This document shows positions 41,971-45,984 of a DNA stretch of 45,984 bases, piece after piece. The notes beneath the pieces were generated by a model, which ran no database searches, was not told the origin of the DNA, and saw only the letters and a list, made by a program, of their open reading frames with translations. Source of the DNA: Streptomyces sp. NRRL WC-3618. GTDB taxonomy: Bacteria > Actinomycetota > Actinomycetes > Streptomycetales > Streptomycetaceae. The stretch's first letter is position 1; each line of letters begins with the position of its first letter. The position numbers and the translations under genes are program-made. The stretch lies in NCBI RefSeq assembly GCF_001280005.1, contig NZ_LGDW01000458.1, forward strand, positions 1-45,984, read 5' to 3'.

Positions 41971-43911
41971 TCACGAACCCTCTTCTTGGCTCTCTATACG
42001 AGTGACCTGGTCAGGGCCGGGGTGATCCACGCCGGGCACCATAGGGTTCTCGTAATCGAACTCCACCTTCCCGAAGGAGTCGCTCGTGATGGGCGGGGGG
42101 TCGTTGTCGGCAATGATCAGTTGCAGGCGTTCGCCGTACGCGTCAGCCAGAGTTCTGAAGCGGCTGTAGATCTCGGCTGCGCGTTGGCGGTCGGAGGCGT
42201 TGTTACCGAAGGCCTTGCGCGGTGAATCGATCACGAGGAGCGACGGAACGAGGACGTCCGGGTGGTCGAGTCCAAAAGCAAGGAGTGCGAGGCTGTAAGC
42301 GAGGTTGACAGAGGTAGCGATGCCCCCGCCGGAGGCTTGCAAGGACTCAAAGGGCCGTCCGTTGATCACCGGCAGGTAGGTGTCGCGGTCGATGACCGCC
42401 GTGTCGACCCAGGGCAGGTTCCAGCTGGTAAGCAGTCGGCTGAACTCAGTGCTGAGGTCACCGACCAGAGTCTGGCTGGCCTTGAGCTGCTCGGACTTCT
42501 CCTTGATGTCCTTGTTGACCTGCCGGCGGTTGGCCTTGAGTGAGCGAATGTCCGCGTCGATGGTGCGCACCCGTGCCCAGGACTCGCGCAGTTGGGTAAT
42601 GGCATCAATGCTGGCCTTGAGCGAGGCGACGCGGGAGCTGGCCTCGGCGATGGCATCGAAACGCGGGGCGACCGCATCACGGGTCTGGGCGTCGAGCTCC
42701 CGGCGCAAGCTCGTGACGGCGAAGCTGAGTTGCTGCGACCGCTCCTGGACGGTCTGCAAGTGAACTTCGTCCGACTGTTGGATGCGCCGTGCGTCCTCAA
42801 GCTGCTGCTGCAGGGCCGTGCGTGTCTCCTCGATGGCCGCCGGGTCGATATCGGCCTCGACTGGGTCGGGCTGGAGACAGACGAGGCAGTGACCGTCCTC
42901 GACGATCCGGGCCGCCAGCGACTGCATGCACCGCGGGCAGACGACGAACTCGAAGGGGGAGAGCTGGTCGATGGCCGTGACCGACCGTGCGAGCCGGGAG
43001 AGGTCGAGCTGTACCTGGGCGACGACGGCATGCCGCGCCTCCACGAGGTCGGCGGCTGCGGACACTTCTTCTTCGGTCTGCCGAGCGGCGCGGATGGCGT
43101 TCTGCAGCTCGTCACGCAGCGCGGTGTCGGCGGCGGTCTGATCCTCAAGTTCGGTGCGGAGGCTGGCAAGGGCGGACGACGCCCGCTCCAGGGTGTCGCG
43201 CAGCTGAGCGAGTTCGGCCCGCAGTTCGTCGTCGCTGCGGGGGTCGGAGGCTGCCAGGAAGGAGCTGACGTTGTCGTGCTCGGCGGTTCTGGCCTTCAGT
43301 GTGTCCAAGAGCTGGTTCCTGGTGCGCTTGAGCTCCATGAGCGCACTGTCGGTGAGCCCGAACATCAGGCGGAAAAGCTCTCTGCGCTTGGTCTCAAACC
43401 AGCTGTCCAGGTGACCGACGACCTGGCGGTCGATCTCGCGTGCCTGGAGGTAGACGTAGGCGTACAGGTCGTTGAAGGTGAGGTTCTGCGGCCGCGCTGC
43501 TCCTTCTCGCCGTGCGGCAATCTGTTCCCGCGGGAAGCCGAGCGCGTCCAGGAGGTGGTCGGAGAGCGTGGTGGCGCCTTCCGAGGCGCGCAGGGGCAGG
43601 GTGCGTTCCAGAGCGAGGGAGTGTGGATCGAGGAGATCCACAGTGTCGGCTGTGTCTCCCTCAATGGTCCGCCTGAGGACGACACGTTCGTCGCCGGCCA
43701 CAACCTCGGCCTGGACCGACAGGACGTGGTCGCGGACCGCCGGGGTGAGCATGGCGCTGCCACCGAGGGCGTGCTTGAAGAGCATCAGCAGACTGGACTT
43801 GCCAGTGCCGATGGGTCCGGTGATCACGGTGGCCGGACGGTCGAAGCGGTAGGTCTGTTCCGCCTCGGCGGTCGTAACGGTCAAAGCGACGATGCGCAGG
43901 TGGACGGCCAT
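41971..43911 (-). CDS. ABC-3C system ATPase (Rad50/SMC-like with zinc hook)
   Basis: A 646-residue cytosolic ATPase. Walker A GPIGTGKSS is at residues 32-40. Long coiled coils (about 190-310 and 355-490) flank a zinc-hook-like turn with Cys325-x2-Cys328 (CPRC) and Cys342-x2-Cys345 (CLVC). The C-terminal ATPase half has the ABC signature region ASGGGIATSVNLAYSLAL (Ser527) and Walker B LLVIDSPRKAF (Asp562). This is the ATPase component of ABC-three-component conflict systems, expected to sense foreign DNA or damage and license the nuclease partner. The ATG at 43911 is 1 bp after the middle-component stop. The GTG of a disrupted small gene overlaps its stop. Confidence 0.88.
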   Translation of the reverse strand: MAVHLRIVALTVTTAEAEQTYRFDRPATVITGPIGTGKSSLLMLFKHALGGSAMLTPAVRDHVLSVQAEVVAGDERVVLRRTIEGDTADTVDLLDPHSLALERTLPLRASEGATTLSDHLLDALGFPREQIAARREGAARPQNLTFNDLYAYVYLQAREIDRQVVGHLDSWFETKRRELFRLMFGLTDSALMELKRTRNQLLDTLKARTAEHDNVSSFLAASDPRSDDELRAELAQLRDTLERASSALASLRTELEDQTAADTALRDELQNAIRAARQTEEEVSAAADLVEARHAVVAQVQLDLSRLARSVTAIDQLSPFEFVVCPRCMQSLAARIVEDGHCLVCLQPDPVEADIDPAAIEETRTALQQQLEDARRIQQSDEVHLQTVQERSQQLSFAVTSLRRELDAQTRDAVAPRFDAIAEASSRVASLKASIDAITQLRESWARVRTIDADIRSLKANRRQVNKDIKEKSEQLKASQTLVGDLSTEFSRLLTSWNLPWVDTAVIDRDTYLPVINGRPFESLQASGGGIATSVNLAYSLALLAFGLDHPDVLVPSLLVIDSPRKAFGNNASDRQRAAEIYSRFRTLADAYGERLQLIIADNDPPPITSDSFGKVEFDYENPMVPGVDHPGPDQVTRIESQEEGS

Positions 43912-43912
43912 G

Positions 43913-44485
43913 TCAGATCTCCGTCCGCCAGGGCCGGTCGACGGCGTCGGGCAGACGGTCGTAGATGAGGTTCTTCAAGGCCGATCCTGACTTGTTGAAA
44001 TGCCGCTTGAGCAGCTTGATGCGGCTGGCGACAACGGCCCATTCCGGCGTTGCGGCAAGAGAGGCCGCGGCGGAGACGCCCTGCGGCGTGGCACGGAATT
44101 CCGCTCTCGCGCTGTTGCTGTAGACGATCAGACCACGTGCGGCGAGTGAGCCAAGGACGCTGTAGTAGCGCTGGTCCCAGGGCCCGTACTTGTAGCGGGT
44201 CATACGGCTTTCGACCGCGAGGCGCTCGGGTGGTGTGGGGGCGGTTCCTACCGGCCACGACGCCTCGCCACCGGGCAGGAGACGTTCCAGCATTGCTGGA
44301 TAGCGCAGCAGGAAGTCGAGTTTGGCGAGCTTGGTCAGCCCGTCGAGCCCTCCTTTGGCGGTGGTGAACTGCGAGATGAGCAGGAGGATGCGCGCCTCGT
44401 GGTAATGGACCTCACGCTGCTCTGCCCGTCGCCGCTGAGTCCGCATGCGCGCTACGGCGGTCTCGAAGTCGGCGCTGGGGGTCAT
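43913..44485 (-). CDS. ABC-3C system middle component
   Basis: A 190-residue helical/winged-helix protein. The pattern ARILLLISQFTTAKGGLDGL, TKLAKLDFLLRYPAMLERLL, then MTRYKYGPWDQRYYSVLGSL, RGLIVYSN and FRATPQGVS is that of the middle components (MC) of ABC-3C systems, thought to link the ATPase to the effector. The ATG at 44485 overlaps the effector stop (ATGA), and the ATPase start is 1 bp beyond its own stop, so all three proteins should be made in fixed ratio. Confidence 0.85.
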   Translation of the reverse strand: MTPSADFETAVARMRTQRRRAEQREVHYHEARILLLISQFTTAKGGLDGLTKLAKLDFLLRYPAMLERLLPGGEASWPVGTAPTPPERLAVESRMTRYKYGPWDQRYYSVLGSLAARGLIVYSNSARAEFRATPQGVSAAASLAATPEWAVVASRIKLLKRHFNKSGSALKNLIYDRLPDAVDRPWRTEI

Positions 44486-45861
44486 GAGGCTTCCTCATCC
44501 GTGTCGAAATTTTCGGAGAAGAAGAAGAGGCACTCGTCGCACAACTGGTAGGCCAGACCCCGCAGATGCAAGTTGCTGAGCAGAATCGGCGGCGGCGACG
44601 GCAGAGCTTCGACCTTCAGCTTCACGGCCAGCAGGTCGTTCATCTTGTTGCCGAACTCGCTGCCCTCGGCCAGCTGAGCGCGCGCATGGCGTCGGCACTC
44701 AAAGGCCATCTCCAGAACGTCCATCGACAGGTTCATAAGGTCGGTTTCATCCCCGGCTAGACCGGAACGGCGCTCGGACCAGGTCGTGTACCACGCGGAG
44801 CGGAGCCGTTCGGCGAACGCCGCCTCGTCGGAGGGCACCAGGCCCCGGCGCAGCTTGCGGCCGAGCTTTACCCCTCCCGGCGCCACCACGGGTGCCTGGC
44901 CTCGTGGGAACGTGGGCAGCTGAACCGTCGTGTACGCGATCGCCTGGCGAACGATTTCGCGGGTGATTCTGCGCCGGCCGATGCGCTGCTGCATTCTCGT
45001 GCTGTGACGGACACGGCTCGGGTCGGCGATGTAAACGGCCAGTTGGCTGCGGTCGCTCTCATCACGGTTGGCACGCTCGATCCGATCCACGACGGCCCGG
45101 TAGGTGCCTTCAAGGTCGACGTGCGCCAGCTTCAGTTGCTCGACGGCAGGCACCAGAAGCCTTTGGATGTTGACGTCGGTGATGTGTGCGCGCTGCGGTG
45201 GATCGCAGGAGATCTCCAGGACTGCGAGGAAACGAAGGACCTTCTCCACGAACCCCGTTGGCACCTGGATGTTCGCGAGCTTGCGCACCTGGGGTGTATC
45301 CGGGATGTTGGGATAGGGCTGTTTCCAACGTACTTTGAGCATCTGGCGGGCGACTGTCTCCGCCATAGAGGACAGCCCATCCGTGAGTTCCGGCTCTGGG
45401 CCGCACATCCGAGCCAGCGTGCCAGCACCACCCTTGATCGGGCTCAGCGCCGCGTTCGTCGCCAGCCGGAGACGGACATTGGCAGCACACTCGCATGCAC
45501 ACCAGCGGTCGAAGAGATGGGTCAGGCCGCCGCTCTTGCACAACTCCGTAAGCGACCAAGTGCCCTGATTCTCTTCTCGATGCTTAACCGATACCAGTTC
45601 CACTGACCCATCGGCCCACGCCACGACGAAGTCCTCGTGCCACTCGCAGACGACGAAGTCGATTGCGTCCTCCGTGAGCATGGCGAGATACTCTCGCGCG
45701 GCTACCTCCGCCTGGTACCGGTAACGGCCCAGCGTGTCCGAGCCGCTGTCTTCCTCCGGATTCAGTTCGAAGATTGCGTGCCCTGAACCGTCCGGATCAT
45801 CCAGCTCAGCGGGCGCTCTGACACCTTCAGCCCCTACGCCCACACCTGCCGCATCGACCAT
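44482..45861 (-). CDS. ABC-3C system effector with PD-(D/E)XK-like nuclease N-terminus (DUF4297-like)
   Basis: A 459-residue first gene of the operon. The N-terminal domain has GRYRYQAEVAAREYLAML (Gln50), CEWHEDFVVAWADGSVELVS and VKHRE; Glu88 and Lys93 form an E-x4-K end like the active site of DUF4297-type dsDNA nucleases, with acidic residues 73-77 before it. The remainder is helical, with a C-terminal region (LSMDVLEMAFECRRHARAQL, LSNLHLRGLAYQLCDECLFF) like the C-terminal domains of ABC-3C effectors that dock onto the ATPase/MC. It is expected to cut invading DNA when the ATPase is triggered. The ATG at 45861 is used; its promoter lies in the last 120 bp of the window. Confidence 0.83.
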   Translation of the reverse strand: MVDAAGVGVGAEGVRAPAELDDPDGSGHAIFELNPEEDSGSDTLGRYRYQAEVAAREYLAMLTEDAIDFVVCEWHEDFVVAWADGSVELVSVKHREENQGTWSLTELCKSGGLTHLFDRWCACECAANVRLRLATNAALSPIKGGAGTLARMCGPEPELTDGLSSMAETVARQMLKVRWKQPYPNIPDTPQVRKLANIQVPTGFVEKVLRFLAVLEISCDPPQRAHITDVNIQRLLVPAVEQLKLAHVDLEGTYRAVVDRIERANRDESDRSQLAVYIADPSRVRHSTRMQQRIGRRRITREIVRQAIAYTTVQLPTFPRGQAPVVAPGGVKLGRKLRRGLVPSDEAAFAERLRSAWYTTWSERRSGLAGDETDLMNLSMDVLEMAFECRRHARAQLAEGSEFGNKMNDLLAVKLKVEALPSPPPILLSNLHLRGLAYQLCDECLFFFSENFDTDEEAS

Positions 45862-45984
45862 CTACGCCCCCGATCCGGCCCTGCACTAGCCTCGCGCTTT
45901 CACGAGGTGGGGTGTCCGAGGCTTGATCAAATAAGCGGAGAGTGCTCCTGACCTGCAACGATGGGACTTGTCTAGGGTCCTGTT
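45862..45984 (-). promoter_or_regulatory. Upstream region of the ABC-3C operon
   Basis: No coding sequence is seen. A small inverted repeat CCTCG/CGAGG (about 45890-45908) and the palindrome TTGATCAA (about 45923-45930) are candidate regulatory elements. No Tn7-like end repeat was recognised here. Confidence 0.35.

Larger units (their letters stand above)
40787..41974 (-). pseudogene. Small fourth gene of the ABC-3C operon, split by an IS5-family element
   Basis: The 5' part starts at GTG 41974, overlapping the ATPase stop (GTGA), and reads VIDPDALAEAPEVQRSGGNR-DDD to the IS edge at 41906. The 3' part runs from 41030 to a TGA at 40787 and reads WPDWETLHYVASHVYERLAG, then RDDDCGDAFYDAVEAEAGDG and a basic end. 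Joined (with one T at 41030 counted as duplication) they form one frame of about 103 residues. I do not recognise the family. Its coupling to the ATPase suggests it was part of the same system. Confidence 0.55.
35743..45984. mobile_element. Tn7-like transposon, left part; right end not in window
   Basis: Transposition operon tnsA-tnsB-tnsC-tniQ (35896-40773) followed by a convergent ABC-3C-type operon. The left end lies between the XRE gene and tnsA (about 35735-35895). Only 13 bp separate the tniQ frame from the convergent operon's last gene, leaving no room for a transposon end there, so the element should run beyond 45861. The right end and target-site duplication are not visible. Confidence 0.7.

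Noticed and set aside
45862..45984. Right end of the Tn7-like element at the window edge
   Set aside because: No inverted copy of the ACCATCTG-type repeats or a terminal ACA with matching flank could be found here.

Overview
The window is a high-GC actinobacterial chromosome segment, almost certainly Streptomyces. Evidence: strong third-position G/C bias with many GTG starts, a PhoR-PhoP/PhoU phosphate locus with a PHO-box-like operator, a mycothiol gene (mshA), CarD, a DUF4242 protein like the S. coelicolor nickel-binding protein SCO4226, multi-domain RsbU/SpoIIE phosphatases, and a rare TTA leucine codon in a transposase gene. Identifications come from reading the sequence and from memory of protein families; no database search was run.

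Layout. (1) 1-8.8 kb, conserved core, mostly on the minus strand: a sugar-nucleotidyltransferase (+), a DoxX-type membrane protein, rlmB, cysS, ispF-ispD and carD, then a small lipoprotein gene (+). (2) 8.8-12.2 kb, phosphate control: phoR-phoP (-) diverge from phoU and a Cys-rich metallothionein-like peptide gene (+), with a PHO-box-like site between them. (3) 12.4-16.6 kb: an orphan sugar-binding lipoprotein, a 700-residue HEAT-like protein, a nickel-binding-like DUF4242 protein and two small hypotheticals. (4) 17.1-23.3 kb, an accessory four-gene cassette: a split PEP-synthase-like phosphotransferase (ATP-grasp subunit plus swivelling-His subunit, the architecture of phenylphosphate synthase), an HD-domain protein and a PAS-GAF-PP2C-HATPase regulator. 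A chimeric relic (Tn3 transposase fragment joined to a methyltransferase fragment) follows. (5) 24-35.7 kb, core again: gpmA, an MFS exporter, DUF2000 diverging from an AraC regulator, mshA-ybjN, a methyltransferase, an NlpC/P60 hydrolase, a receiver-PP2C phosphatase, DUF2516, a degenerate TnpB/IS605-type 3' end, a phasin/HbhA-like helical protein, and an XRE regulator preceded by a perfect 28-bp palindrome.

(6) 35.7-46 kb, mobile region: a Tn7-like transposition operon, tnsA-tnsB-tnsC-tniQ, all overlapping. tniQ carries a one-base frameshift. Converging on it from the right is a translationally coupled operon encoding a PD-(D/E)XK-like nuclease/effector, a small middle component and a Rad50-like ABC ATPase with a zinc hook. 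This is the layout of the ABC-three-component (ABC-3C) conflict systems. A short fourth gene of that operon is split by an 875-bp IS5-family element. Only 13 bp separate tniQ from this fourth gene, so no transposon end fits between the two operons. The simplest reading is that the ABC-3C operon is cargo and the right end lies beyond the window.

The two most interesting systems are the Tn7-like element with ABC-3C cargo (35.8-45.9 kb) and the split phosphotransferase cassette (17.1-23.3 kb). No rRNA, tRNA or CRISPR array was recognised.
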